A DNA stretch of 64,000 nt from Phaseolus vulgaris (lineage: Eukaryota; Streptophyta; Magnoliopsida; Fabales; Fabaceae): assembly GCF_000499845.2 (NCBI RefSeq), contig NC_023759.2, forward strand, positions 48,086,172 to 48,150,171, written 5' to 3'. The notes below the pieces were generated by a model. The model saw only the letters and a list, made by a program, of their open reading frames with translations. It had not been told where the DNA came from and did no database searches. The position numbers and the translations under genes are program-made. Shown piece by piece: positions 35,401 to 47,382 of this stretch (position 1 is its first letter; each line of letters begins with the position of its first letter).

Positions 35401-37971
35401 TCTCCCTCTTGTAACTATTTCTCAGTTTAACATTTTTCTGTAATTTCCTTCAATATCAAGGAGTTTGATGAAATTGTGAGTGTGACCACAATTTAGAACC
35501 TATTTACTCATTGTATTTATCATCATTGTTGATATTTACGATTTGGTTACAGGAGAAGTTTTCGCCGACACACAACCTCTTATTCGTTCTGTTTTGGACG
35601 GTTATAATGTCTGCATATTTGCCTACGGCCAGACGGGATCAGGAAAAACATTCACTATGGTAATAGATTCAGACAACCTTGTTTTCACCCTCTCATTTAA
35701 ACAACCTTGTTAGTTAACTTATCTATGTATTGATACAGTCTGGGCCAGATGACCTTAACGAGGAGACCATAGGTGTCAACTATCGTGCACTAGGAGACCT
35801 TTTCTATCTCTCTGACCAAAGGAAAGATACAATTTCTTATGAAATCTCTGTTCAGATGCTTGAGATTTACAACGAGCAAGTTAGGGACCTACTTACGACA
35901 GATGGTGCTAATAAAAGATATCCTTTCTTTGATAGCATACTAATAGAGTTATATCTATACGCAATGTTCCATTCTCGATTCTCTTTTAGCTTAATGTAAT
36001 TCTTGACACCTGCTTACGTTAGATATCCGCAATAGTTCCCTTAGTGGCATCAACGTTCCAGACGCTAACCTTGTTCGGGTTTCATGCACCTCTGATGTCA
36101 TAAATTTGATGAACTTGGGACATAAGAATCGTGCTGTTGGTTCTACTGCCATGAATGATCGTAGTAGTCGCTCTCACAGGTAATTAGAAGACTTTAGTAT
36201 ATGTACATTTTGAATTGTGTTAATAAAAAAAAATGATCTATATCATGTAACTACTCATGGTGTATTATTGCATTGCAGTTGTCTTACAGTTCATGTTCAA
36301 GGAAAGAACTTGACATCAGGAGGCACTATGCGTGGTAGTATGCATCTTGTTGATCTGGCAGGAAGTGAGAGGGCTGATAAAACTGAGGCTACAGGGGATA
36401 GACTTAAGGAGGCTCAGCATATCAACAAGTCACTTTCTGCATTGGGAGATGTAATTTATTCCCTTGCCCAAAAGAGTCCACATGTTCCCTACAGGAACAG
36501 CAAACTTACTCAGCTACTTCAAGATTCTCTTGGTATGGTGTTTTCTATTATTCCTTTCACTTCATACGACATTGTTTTTTTCTCCTTTTGTTTCGGCTAA
36601 TAATGAAGTGTTTTATGTGTCTTTAGGAGGGCAAGCAAAGACTCTCATGTTTGTTCATATAAGTCCGGAGGCTGACGCTCTTGGAGAAACACTTAGCACA
36701 CTCAAGTTCGCCGAACGAGTCTCCACTGTTGAACTCGGTGCAGCGCGAGTTAATAAAGACAGTTCAGATGTGAAAGAGCTTAAAGAACAGGTTCTTGCAT
36801 TAACTTTCTTTTATCACGATACCTTCAAATTGAATGTTCAGTGTGTTTTGAGTTTTTTGTGAAATCATATTTGTCAGATTGCTAGTTTGAAGGCAGCCTT
36901 AGCGAGAAAGGAAGGAGAAGCAGAACATTTTAATCAACCTGTCAATAATAGTGGCAATGAAATACCCAAGTTGAAATCATATGCTTCTTCTCCTCCTCTG
37001 CATCGTACTTCGATTGGTGGTGCTTCTCGTAAGCTACCAAAAGATGATTCTACTAGCCCGGATGTAAGTAACATGCTATTTACCTTAATTCCTGCAATTT
37101 GATAAATTCAGAGGATCTGCAACCATGAGATCATTATTTTTAATTCATGGAAAAATACCAATAACATATCACTTGAAGATTGGTTGAAAGGTCGTGATGT
37201 ATCTTTTAGGACCCGAAAAATGTTGCATCAGCGTTGAAAAGACGAAGCCTAGATCTCCATGACGTGCCTACCAGTTCACTTCAATGGCCAACTGCTGCAA
37301 GGGAAAGAAAGGAGGATGACAAAGAATCGATTTCTGGAGATTGGGGTGATAATAAGATTTCCATGAACAGAAATGACAGCTTGACTAGCGATGATAGTCT
37401 TGTGGGACAGTGGGAAGTAGAAAGCAAACAATCTTCTCCCATGTTAAGTCCCACTTTTCTCTCAGAGCCCTCTAAAACATGTATAGACAACAACTCCTCA
37501 CACAAAAAGGACAACCAAGAAAATGAAGATTTACAGAGACCCAGTTTTGACATGACTACCACAGATGAATCAGATGAACACGAGATTGGTACAGTAACTA
37601 GTGATTCTTCTGAATCAGACTTGCATTGGCCACCACAAATACCCAAACCAATCACCATCTCAAGTGGATTAGGCATTAAAGCAAAGAAAAAAACTAATCT
37701 CAGATCAATAAAGAACCCGGACTCCAGGTAAAATTTAGTTACAGTTTATGTTATCAGTTACTTTAGTTGCATATAAGAAGCCTCTGAAAAGATATTAAAT
37801 GCAAATAGGAGTATGATCCCATCATTCATTCCTGCGCCTGTGCCTGTGGCTGTGCCGGTGCCGGTGCCTGTGCCCGTGGCATCAAGGAAACAACCCAGCC
37901 CAGTTACTCAAGGCAGAAAGCTCCCAGCATCCTCTGATGTAAGGAGAAGGTTTGGGAATAATGCCAAGTAA
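32434..37971 (+). CDS. KIN-14 kinesin with N-terminal calponin-homology domain
   Basis: Nineteen exons: 32434-32548, 32926-33092, 33197-33334, 33485-33730, 33820-33888, 34138-34206, 34309-34386, 34499-34753, 34843-34924, 35014-35109, 35211-35387, 35553-35659, 35739-35917, 36018-36179, 36279-36532, 36627-36790, 36878-37063, 37210-37727 and 37809-37971, giving 1,074 aa. The CH domain (about residues 40-165, from [14 protein letters not shown]) is the actin-binding type. A linker and stalk hold a hexapeptide repeat. The motor domain follows from [11 protein letters not shown], with P-loop GQTGSGKT, switch [10 protein letters not shown], switch II DLAGSER and [13 protein letters not shown]. The position of the motor after the stalk, next to the neck DLKGNIR, marks the minus-end-directed KIN-14 class, which in plants can link microtubules and actin. 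A Ser-rich tail ends in a Pro-Val repeat and [17 protein letters not shown]. Intron 13 is of U12 type. A donor-like aagtaaga overlaps the stop, so a variant last residue is possible. Confidence 0.95.
34514..34639 (+). repeat. Seven-unit 18-bp coding repeat (hexapeptide DEHDVG type)
   Basis: Within kinesin exon 8, seven in-frame 18-bp units start at 34514, 34532, 34550, 34568, 34586, 34604 and 34622. They encode [36 protein letters not shown] and DEHNEQ. The second and third units are identical in DNA, so expansion was recent at that point. Confidence 0.93.
35918..36017 (+). other. U12-type AT-AC intron in the kinesin motor domain
   Basis: Exon 13 ends AATAAAAG and the intron begins ATATCCTTTC, an exact match to the minor-spliceosome 5' site ATATCCTT. 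At 35999-36007 ATTCTTGAC fits the U12 branch consensus TTCCTTRAC at seven of nine positions or better. Its branch A is 11 nt before the terminal AC at 36016-36017, the normal U12 spacing. Splicing gives NKRLDIRNSS, the sequence expected at this point of KIN-14 motors. No GT-AG alternative keeps that frame and sequence. Confidence 0.93.
37838..37880 (+). repeat. Coding hexanucleotide repeat (Pro-Val array)
   Basis: The last kinesin exon holds variants of cctgtg repeated about seven times, encoding [17 protein letters not shown]. Repeats of this kind vary in length between individuals. Confidence 0.85.
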
Positions 37972-40262
37972 GAATAGGTTCTTCTCAGGCTTTTCTCATT
38001 CCTTCCTTCACTGCCTTTGATGACATTTTTATCATAAACATATACTTCACATTCATTTTCTTCTTCTTTAAATATCTATGACATCAAAGTGATCTTCTAA
38101 ACACGTTCAATTGATTTATGTTATTGTCATCCACTTTGACACACAAATCATTTAAATGTTGCAACTCTTACTGGACCAAATTGATGCAGCTGTATATTTA
38201 GAGAACAAAACTAATAGCTTAGTAATTTTTTTTATCTCTTTTTGTATCTATAATTTTGTCCAGGAATTGAGCAAAAAAGAGGTTTTTTTACATTATGTAT
38301 GCTTGTATGGAAGTATATAAAACTAGACTTGTACAGTGGAACACATAGGTAGTAATATTTTTATTTTTGTAATATTTTATAAATTTAATTTTCTATTTTT
38401 ATTTTATTGGAATCACACTATTATTATATGCAATTTCTACTATTTTACACTTCAGATTATCATTATATATCACTTTAATGTTGAAACTTTTTACTTGAGA
38501 TTATAGTATTACTTTACTCTTACCGTTTCATTTTTTATATTTCTTTACTATTATTTACATTCATTATTAGCGTTTTTATAATTATTTTACATTTGATTAT
38601 ATATATATATATTCGTGTTCTTGTCGAAAAAGTAAAATAATTTTACGTTTACAAAGTTAATAAACAAAGCAGGTAAAGATTTCAATAATAAATTAGAATT
38701 AGAATTTTGAATTATTAAATTATTGTAAATAATATATGTTTGTAGAGGATGTGATAACTAATTAAATTTGAATTTGGATAAGTTCGGGTTATAATAAAAA
38801 TCTATAACTATCTCACACCGTAACGTAACACGAGTTTCTACTCATATCTTTTTATACATCTACTACTACGTCTTCTTCGAAGGGCCAAAACAATTTGAAA
38901 CTTAAGAAATTTTCCAATTGAAATAATAAAAACATTGTTATAAGCTTGCACTCTCTACTCCTTATTTCTTCAATTCAACCTCAAATTCTACTTGATTTTC
39001 AAACATTGAAATTGCATGGTAAAGTCCCTTGTTCTTCTGAAGGTATCTGGGGAGCAAAAGTTCAACATCAGAAGATACATGTTTGGTGTGAACATAGTAT
39101 TTTCATAGAAAAAGTGAGTGAAAGGCACACAAAGAGATGTCAAGTAAAATAAAGTGTAGTAAATGCTATGTTAAACTTAATAAAAAACAACTTAATGGAA
39201 TCACTTTTTTGTTTTATTAATTTTGGAAACTGAAAATACGAATGCTTACCTACCATACTCGTGTAACAAGTTTTTAAAGATATTTTTAATTTGAATTTAA
39301 TAAATAGAAAAAATATAATTGAAAATAATTAAGTTAGATGAAAATAGAGTAATAAAAGTTTGGTAAAATTGTTTGGAAAGGGAAGTTGTGTTGTAAATAT
39401 GGAAAAAACAGGATTACCCTCTTTCCCTTGGTTAAGTGTGTTATAATTTAGAAGGAATATTAGGACAAAAAAGTCATTATGAGGATTCCTTGCTGTAACA
39501 AAAACCAAAAAGGACTCCTTTCTGCGCGTTCTCTATCTACCTATCAAATCACAGTCACGGAGCAAAGCGCTCTTCTTCTCCGTCACTACTGCATCTGCCA
39601 CGCTCATTCTCTCTCCTCTCTAGGGTTTATCGCCATTTCATCTCAACCTTTCTTCTTTCCAAAATGCCGTCTCCACCGCTTCCGCAATCCAACCGCTAGT
39701 GCGCCTGCTTTTGCCGATGTGCAATGTACTTCATTCTCGCTCCTCGATCTACTGCATTTTCATCTCTCACTTAATTTTCCTTCTCATTTCCAATTTTAGA
39801 TTATATTCATTCAATGTTTTATGTAAACCGTTTTTCACACTTTTCTCATCCTGTTTTTTTCACCTAAATTGAGCTCAATGGCGAATTTCAATAATTCCGT
39901 GTTTCTCTTTAAACTACATTATCGGTAATATCGAATTAGGTGAGACATTGGCTCGCAATTAATTCATCTGGTGCTGATTTCATCCGATTTTGATATTTTA
40001 TCTGAGACATTTTTTTTGTGCGCGTGAAGCTTAGGCTCTGGTTTGTTTCACGGTAACGTGCGTTATTATGCCTCACAGCACCTGTTCTTCTGGATTTATT
40101 GCTTCACACGTTGATCTTATTTTGATAATAAATAAATCGTGTCGATTGATATATTACACGTAGATCTAGTAGATGACAGCTAGTCTTTTGAGTTTTTTTT
40201 GTTGATTTTTCCTCGAATTCATTTGGACGGTTAGGTATATTTTATTCACTGCTGTTCCAGAA
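37972..40262. other. Kinesin 3' flank, intergenic DNA and PP2C promoter/leader
   Basis: AT-rich to about 39440. From 39480 to 39780 the composition is CT-rich and GC-richer, fitting the promoter and first leader exon of the PP2C gene. A leader intron probably ends at tgctgttccag (40260). No other gene is supported. Confidence 0.5.
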
Positions 40263-40286
40263 ATGTTGAATTCTGAACTGAGGTAA
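40263..40286 (+). other. Seven-codon upstream ORF abutting the PP2C start
   Basis: ATG at 40263 opens MLNSELR and stops with TAA at 40284-40286, one base before the main ATG at 40288. It would lie at the start of the leader exon if the intron ends at ccag 40260. Expression is not shown. Confidence 0.45.
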
Positions 40287-40287
40287 G

Positions 40288-42533
40288 ATGAGTAGGACTG
40301 AATTATCGAGGACGAAGCCACCGCCGGTTCCATTGGGGACTCTGATTGGCCGTGAGATTCGAAATGGAAAAGTTGAAAAACCTTTCGTGAAGTATGGACA
40401 AGCTGGATTGGCCAAGAAAGGAGAAGATTACTTTCTGATCAAGACAGATTGCCTCAGGGTTCCGGGGGATGCATCAACGGCGTTTTCTGTCTTTGCGGTA
40501 TTATCTTTTCTTCTTGGTTTTTTGACATCGCGTTAGACTTTGGGAAGTGTTTGAATATTAGGAAATGAGAATATGCCCTTAGTTAAGATCTTCATCAGTA
40601 ATCACTAATAGGAGAAGAAAATAATTTTTTTTTTCGTAAGTCAAAATATCAGCCTATACAAATTATTTTGATGTAAGTTTTCTCTTTTATTTTTTCTATA
40701 TACTGAAGTGCGTAATTGATTTTAACCTATGAAGGAAGTTTGATTCATTTTGCTTTTCATGTTTTCTTTTATAAGTATTTATGGAGAAGTTTATCTTAAT
40801 AGAGCCTAAGACTGAATTGGTAGTTGGTTCTGAATGGTGATTTCTCTGGGTTAGTAGGTGGTCTCAAATGGGAAATGAAGCGCATTATGTTTCTCATTTT
40901 TACACTTCTCATTAATAAAATGGAGCGTTAATTTATTCCCTCATTGTTACGATATTCATAAAAAAATTCTTGATTGCAGATCTTTGATGGGCATAACGGG
41001 ATATCAGCTGCTATTTTTGCAAAGGAAAACTTGCTAAGTAATGTTTTGAGTGCAATACCCCAAGATATTAGCAGGGATGCATGGCTTCAGGCCCTTCCTC
41101 GCGCACTGGTTGTTGGCTTTGTGAAGACTGACATAGAGTTTCAGCAAAAGGGTACATGCAAAATATTCTTTGCTTGCTTCATAGGTATTTTGTGCTTGCT
41201 TAAGCTGATCTTTTAATTTCATCTGCAGGAGAAACTTCCGGAACAACAGCTACATTTGTTTTGGTTGATGGATGGACTATAACTGTCGCATCTGTTGGGG
41301 ATTCACGCTGCATATTAGATACTCAGGGAGGTGTTGTTTCTCTCTTGACAGTTGATCACAGATTGGAAGAGAATGCAGAAGAAAGGGAGCGTGTGACTGC
41401 CAGTGGCGGTGAAGTAGGAAGACTCAATGTATTTGGAGGCAACGAGGTATGATGCAATCAACTTTGTGCTTTCTAATAAAGATTGCTTAAACTTAGCAGG
41501 TTTGGCCTGCAAATATATTTATAGGTTGGGCCTCTTCGCTGCTGGCCTGGTGGATTGTGCCTATCTAGATCAATTGGTGACACAGACGTGGGAGAATTTA
41601 TTGTGCCAATACCACATGTTAAGCAAGTGAAGGTGAGCTAGTTTCATTATTATCTCTTTTGTTTGCTGACCTATTTATGTGTTCATAAACATTTTATCTA
41701 TTGATCTCTCAGCTTTCAAATGCTGGTGGAAGACTTGTGATAGCCTCTGATGGTATTTGGGATGCTTTATCATCTGATATGGCTGCCCAGTCATGTCGGG
41801 GTCTACCTGCAGAGCTTGCTGCAAAACTAGTGGTTAAGGTGTTGATTAGTTCAGGCATTCTTCCATTACTTTTTAGGAATGGATGTCCAATAGTTAGTAA
41901 ATTATTTGTTTTGTTCCTTTTTCACAGGAAGCTCTAAGGTCAAGAGGCCTCAAGGATGATACAACCTGCCTTGTTGTAGATATTATTCCTTCGGACCTCC
42001 CTGTGCTACCACCAACTCCAAGAAAGAAACACAATATGCTAACTTCGCTTCTATATTTTGGAAAAAGAACTGAGAACTCTGTAAACAAAGCTACCAATAA
42101 GCTTTCTGCAGTTGGTGTTGTGGAGGAGTTATTTGAAGAGGGTTCTGCAATGCTTACCGAAAGGTAAGTTCTTCCATTTTGGAGCCTTTACAATTACTGG
42201 ATTGCATGCTATGTCTTGAAGTGCAATCAACTTAACTGACAAATGAATGAACTGATTCCCTTGGCACGTGGTGCATGGGCAATTTTTAAATTCCATATTT
42301 TCTTAAAATGCAGGCTAGGTAAGGATTTTCCGCTTAATAAGAATTCTGGTATTTTTCGCTGTGCGGTTTGCCAAGTGGATCAACCCCCCGGTGATAGCTT
42401 GTCGGTGAATTCTGGACCTTTTTTCTCTCCTGCATCTAACCCATGGGAAGGCCCATTACTCTGCACAAACTGTCGGAAGAAGAAAGATGCCATGGAAGGA
42501 AAGAGGCCGAGCAGAACCACCGTTATAGCATAG
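40288..42533 (+). CDS. PP2C-type Ser/Thr protein phosphatase with Cys-rich C-terminal tail
   Basis: Exons 40288-40497, 40980-41151, 41229-41446, 41525-41632, 41713-41838, 41928-42163 and 42314-42533 give 429 aa. The PP2C fold spans about residues 30-310. Metal-binding and core motifs seen are KKGEDYF (in place of the commoner RxxMED form), FDGHNG, SGTTATFVLV, VASVGDSRCIL, LTVDHR, GGLCLSRSIGD, ASDGIWDAL and KDDTTCLVVD. The C-terminal part has two CxxC pairs (CAVC and CTNC) 40 or so residues apart, which could bind zinc, then KKKDAMEGKRPSRTTVIA. This tail is typical of the Arabidopsis PP2C 12 (At1g47380) group, not of the ABA co-receptor clade A. The enzyme removes phosphate from Ser/Thr with Mn2+/Mg2+. 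Substrates are unknown. Confidence 0.93.
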
Positions 42534-45500
42534 TAATTATCTAGTATTACAGTAACATAGTAAATATTAGTATAATTTTTCTCTGGCAGTGTGAGCATGG
42601 TTGATTTTACATTTGCGGTGGTGATTGTCGTAGATGTGTAAGAAATGGGTTGAGAATAGTAGGTGTTTTGGAGCGTGCTGTAAGTTTGATTCTGGCTTTT
42701 GCTCAGCTGTTGGACTGACTGACAGAACAAACAACTTGTCTCTGGTAGATAAAAGAATCTAGTGGAATGTGCTAACGGCTTGTATTTGTGGCTGCCTCTC
42801 TTTTGGGAGTGCTTCAATGCTACAGCCCAAATGCATGTGTCTCTTCCAAAAATGTGTTATACAAATACAACATATCTCAAATGTTTCCAAATCCAATGGC
42901 TGGGGACTCTTGTGGATTTTTTCTTCTTGCAACCCCATAATTTTCAAAATGACAATTTTACCTTTTGGTAAAAGTGACTTCTGAGTTATATGATCCTCAA
43001 GAATTTTGAAACAATTTTTTTGAAATTTCTGGAATGGGATTTCCATAATAAAATTTCTAAAATGGAATTTTCAGAATAGAACTTTAGAAACGTATGAAAT
43101 GCATTTTGAAACATTTTCTGGAATACAATTTTCAGAATAAATTTTTTAGAATATTTATAATATCTTTTAAAACAAGCTTTTAATGGTTTTTTTTGTGTTT
43201 AATGGACTGTCACGCTAATGAAGTAGGATAAATTGGTAAAAGAGTGCTTGCTTTTGTTAGAAGAGCGGTGAGTTTGTTGACTTAGAAGAACAAGTGGACA
43301 ACTTTGCTATCGATTAACAGTATTGTAGTTTGATGCTACGGATTGTTTACATTTCTCAAGTTATTTTCTTTTATAGTTAAAAACGGGCGGTTTGATCTAA
43401 TAACACTTCACGACTTTCCTAATAAAATTGTACTTTTAAATTATTTGTGATTTCTAGGTCTTATTTAGTCTTATAACCTATTATTGAAACATTTTAACTA
43501 GTTTTAAAATATAATTTTAAATGTAACAAATTTAATGTATTTTTAGTTATTAATTAAAATAATTTGAATTTTAAATATAATAATTTGATATATAAATTAA
43601 GCATTTTTTGTTTGCTTTATTAATAGAAAATTTAACTTTTATAAAAGATATAATTATTATTTTATAAAATGAATCTATTCATAAGCTTAAAAATTGATTT
43701 AATTTAATTCTATTTAGACTATAATCTTTTTATTTTATTTTATTTGTAAGTTGTTGGACCTGTCCATTAAACTAACCCATTTTCATAGTTTTAGTCATTT
43801 GCTAAATTGTTAGCTTATGTATGAAAACATGGTACATTTAAAAGGCTGTATGTTTTAACTGCTGAAGACAATTTTGAAAAACTTGTATGTTTCTGAATTG
43901 ATTTCCAAAATATATAAAATTATTCCTATAATTAATAATTTTTAAATATATATTAAAAATATCCTATTGTATTTAGTGACCTTGAGGATATGAAGGGAAA
44001 GAAACCGGTGACTTTAATAATACTTTGAGGATAAAAAGAGTACTTTGAGAATATAAAAAAATAAAAGAAAAAAACTGTGAAGAGAAAAAATGCGATGCAA
44101 AAAAAAAAACAGAGAGGAGTGTGTTATGTGGACTCAACTCAAACCCAAATTTGAAGTAAAAATTTATACTTAGCCCAACTCTCGATTGCGGTATTTAGAA
44201 CACAAAACATAATAATTAGATTGGCATTGATTTAAAATTCGAACCTATTGTTTATAATTTCATTATTGAAGTTGAGTTTGAATTTATTCTAAAAGATTAA
44301 ATATTATTTTTTGAATTTATTAAAATGTACTATTTATTTTATTCATAAATAATAGGGAGAAATATTATATTTATTTAATATTAAATAAAAAGTGATAATT
44401 CTCGGTATATTTTATTATATTACATTTTTTATTTTTTTTAAACTCGTGTAATCGAATTTTTTCTATAAAAGTTAAAAGTAAAATACTTTATACTTAATAA
44501 AAAATATTACACCTTTGTTAGGAAACTTTGATAATAAAAAAATTATTTTAACAAAAACAAATATATTTGTTTATATGGTTCTCTTTGTTTAAGTGTGAAA
44601 TATTTTCAATTTAAATGTATTAGAGTAATTTTAAAAGTCGAAGAAAACCAAATTTATAATATAAATTCACTATGTTGAAAATACTTTCACTATTTTTTTA
44701 TGACATGAATTTGATCTTTAAAATGCAGAATATCACAAACTTTATAAATCGAATATGAAAATCATAAAATGGGACTAATAGAATAGAATCCTTTTGCTCT
44801 GAATTAGGATTCATCATAAGCTCACTTACGCCAGAATTTAGTTTCCCTCCCTTTTCCAATTTTCAATACAATAGATTTCCAAAATAAATTTTCTGAGTTA
44901 TTTCAACTGCATCAATTGGAATTCATAGGTTAACAAATGGGAATGACAGAATTCTACATTTTAACATCTTGGCCTAAAAAGTTCTTTGCATTGCAACTCC
45001 TATAACACCATATCTATTTTTGTTGAAGATACTAGTTCAAAACACTTCATGTCTATTTTTGCTGAAGATACTAGTTCAAAACACTTCATACTCTTAATCA
45101 TAAGAGCTTTCTACATAGAAACATTAATTGAAACAACGAGACTGAGTTGGAGTTTATACATGTCCTAATCCATATTATCTACCTCTCCATAAATCCAAGT
45201 TTTACTAATATGTAAAATAGAAAACTTTTGATACTAAGTCAAATACCTTAGTGTAGTCTACTTTAAAGATAAAACGTTACTTCTTCAATATTTGTGTTTC
45301 ATCTTTACCTCATTTGCTACCAAATTACTACGCATCATGTTACTTTAACCCTAAACCCGCATTTTATATTAATTGTCTTGTAAAATTTTGTGTAACTAGT
45401 AGTAGACAACTCTTTTTTGGTGAATGATACCATTGTATTCTAGATGTCGGAAATGAAAGCGAAGTTCTTTTAAAGATGAACTTGATGTCAAGATTGAAAA

Positions 45501-45989
45501 TTTGTAAACAATTTTTAATCAATTTAGTCTAAGAAGAAAAGTCAAATTATAACTCATGTAAATATTTTATAAAACATTTTACTACATATAATGACCGTTT
45601 TGCTAATGTAGTTTGCGTTAATCTAAAAATAAAATAAAAATGTTTTTTTTTAATTATTTCCTTCACTATATAACATGGTTGACCTTAATTTTTTTTTTAG
45701 AATTGATGTGGCGAATTACTTAGGAAATTAAAAGAAAATTATAAAGTATGTCCTAAAATAAAATTAAAATAACGAAAAAATATCAGTAAGTAGATGGTAT
45801 GACATCCTATTTATTTTTGTTGTGTGTGAAAAAACATTGTTCTTGTGTTAAGTATCCATCTCTCTTTATTTCAAATATTAGTGGCTAGTGACAATTATTT
45901 TACTGTTATTTCTTTCAAACGCTCATTCAACATAAATAAACTAATTCTACAAATAAAAGAGGAATGATAATAAGTATTGTAAATTTGAT
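42534..45989. other. Gene-poor intergenic region, first part
   Basis: After the PP2C 3' UTR comes 42775-43170, a dispersed-repeat block with degenerate ttctggaat motifs (see findings). The rest is AT-rich, with a 39-bp tandem pair at 45013-45090. No gene is supported. Confidence 0.5.
45013..45090. repeat. Two tandem 39-bp units
   Basis: Units at 45013-45051 and 45052-45090 share agatactagttcaaaacac and differ at very few bases. The unit is a multiple of three and stays open in one frame (SIFVEDTSSKHFM, SIFAEDTSSKHFI), but the surrounding 60-codon ORF has no other sign of being a gene. Confidence 0.85.
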
Positions 45990-46153
45990 AAAAAAACTTT
46001 ATTAGCTAATTAGATACTAATTTAAAAATCATTTAACAATAATAAAAATTAATTTAATTTTAAAAATAAAATTAAAATGATATCTAATTTAGTCATTAAA
46101 ATAACTAATTATTTTTGTTTCTAAAATTGATTTATATTTTATGATTGGTAGTG
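45990..46153. mobile_element. Decayed 3' portion of the CACTA-type MITE family
   Basis: The order ttagctaattagatactaat, tctaatttagtcatt, aactaattatttttg, tttctaaaattgattt and ttttatgattggtagtg follows the right-hand half of the element at 49040-49329, with substitutions. The left half is not recognisable. Confidence 0.55.
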
Positions 46154-47348
46154 TATCAAATATCAAAACAAAAGTAAATATAATATTTTTTATATTAAAA
46201 GTTGAGACGAATATAGTTAAGCTTTATCTAATTGTGATCTAATTACTATATTCAATATTCTTGTAAGTAATAACAAAATTACTTCGTTGAATATATATTT
46301 TTAAGTAATAACAACAATTTGTTACTGTTGTCAAAATCTTATTTTGAATACGCGAGCTTGTAGGACAAATTATATTATGGACCAATTATTAAACTCTGAA
46401 ATATCGGTTACTATATTCATGCGACAACAAATATAATAAAATAAATAATTTATGTATTGAAGTTGAAGTCTTTTTTTTTATTCAATTAATAAGCACCAAG
46501 ACAACAAAAGCAAACACATTAGGAACAAAGCCAAAAGCAAAATGACATTACAAGTTAGCACAACGCAAAAGGTGACTCGCAAACAAGATTCTTACAACTT
46601 TCTCTTTATGTAAACCAACCCAAAGCATCTCACAATAGTTTTCTTCCTATATATACAAATAAAGTTTAATACCTTATAAAAATTTAATAAAATAATAAAA
46701 AATAAAAAATTATTATTTATACAACGAGAATACAAGTGCTCCCGTGAATTAAATATTAATATAAAAATAAATAAATAAATAAAGTTAAAGAATGAAATCT
46801 CTTTTATATATAGATATAAATTTACTTAAATGTTTGATCTATTACACTAATTAGTTTTAAATTATCTAAGATATAATTTTTTAATCAAACAAAATTTTAA
46901 AAAAAATGTTAAGTATGATATTTTTTCTTAGACTTCATATAAGCCGAGTCATAGACTTTTATCTGATAACCTAATAAATTTTTTGCACTGGTTTCTATTA
47001 AATATATATATATATATATATTGTTTTCAAAAGATATATTTTTAGGTTATGTTTGAATTTGAAGAGAAAGGAAATAAATGAGAAGAGAGAAATAAAAAAA
47101 ATGAAAGGTAAATAAATTACTGATCAAATTAGAAAACAAAAATTGTTACGACAATCAAATCAAGCTGTACAGTTCAATCAAAAAATGGCCGAATCAATCT
47201 AGTATTTTTGAATCGTAAAAACATTTTAAAAATTAATGAATGAATGAGTTAACAACGGTTCAACAATTTTTAAAATATTATTTATGATATTTTTATATTT
47301 TTTGAAAATAAATATTTGTTATTTTTTAAAATATACTTATTACTATTA

Positions 47349-47382
<34 letters not shown>

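Noticed and set aside
35918..36022. Conventional splice at ttag/atatcc (36022) in the kinesin
   Set aside because: It gives no GT donor at the exon 13 end and loses the RLDIRN residues. The AT-AC junction fits frame, consensus and family.
37281..37676. 131-codon minus-strand ORF
   Set aside because: Antisense of the large kinesin exon 18, which is certain from its frame and position.
42380..42817. 145-codon minus-strand ORF
   Set aside because: It overlaps the last PP2C exon and its 3' UTR in antisense and has no domain.
45340..45362. Telomere-like ccctaaaccc
   Set aside because: A single occurrence (aaccctaaaccc) is common in plant DNA and does not show an interstitial telomere array.
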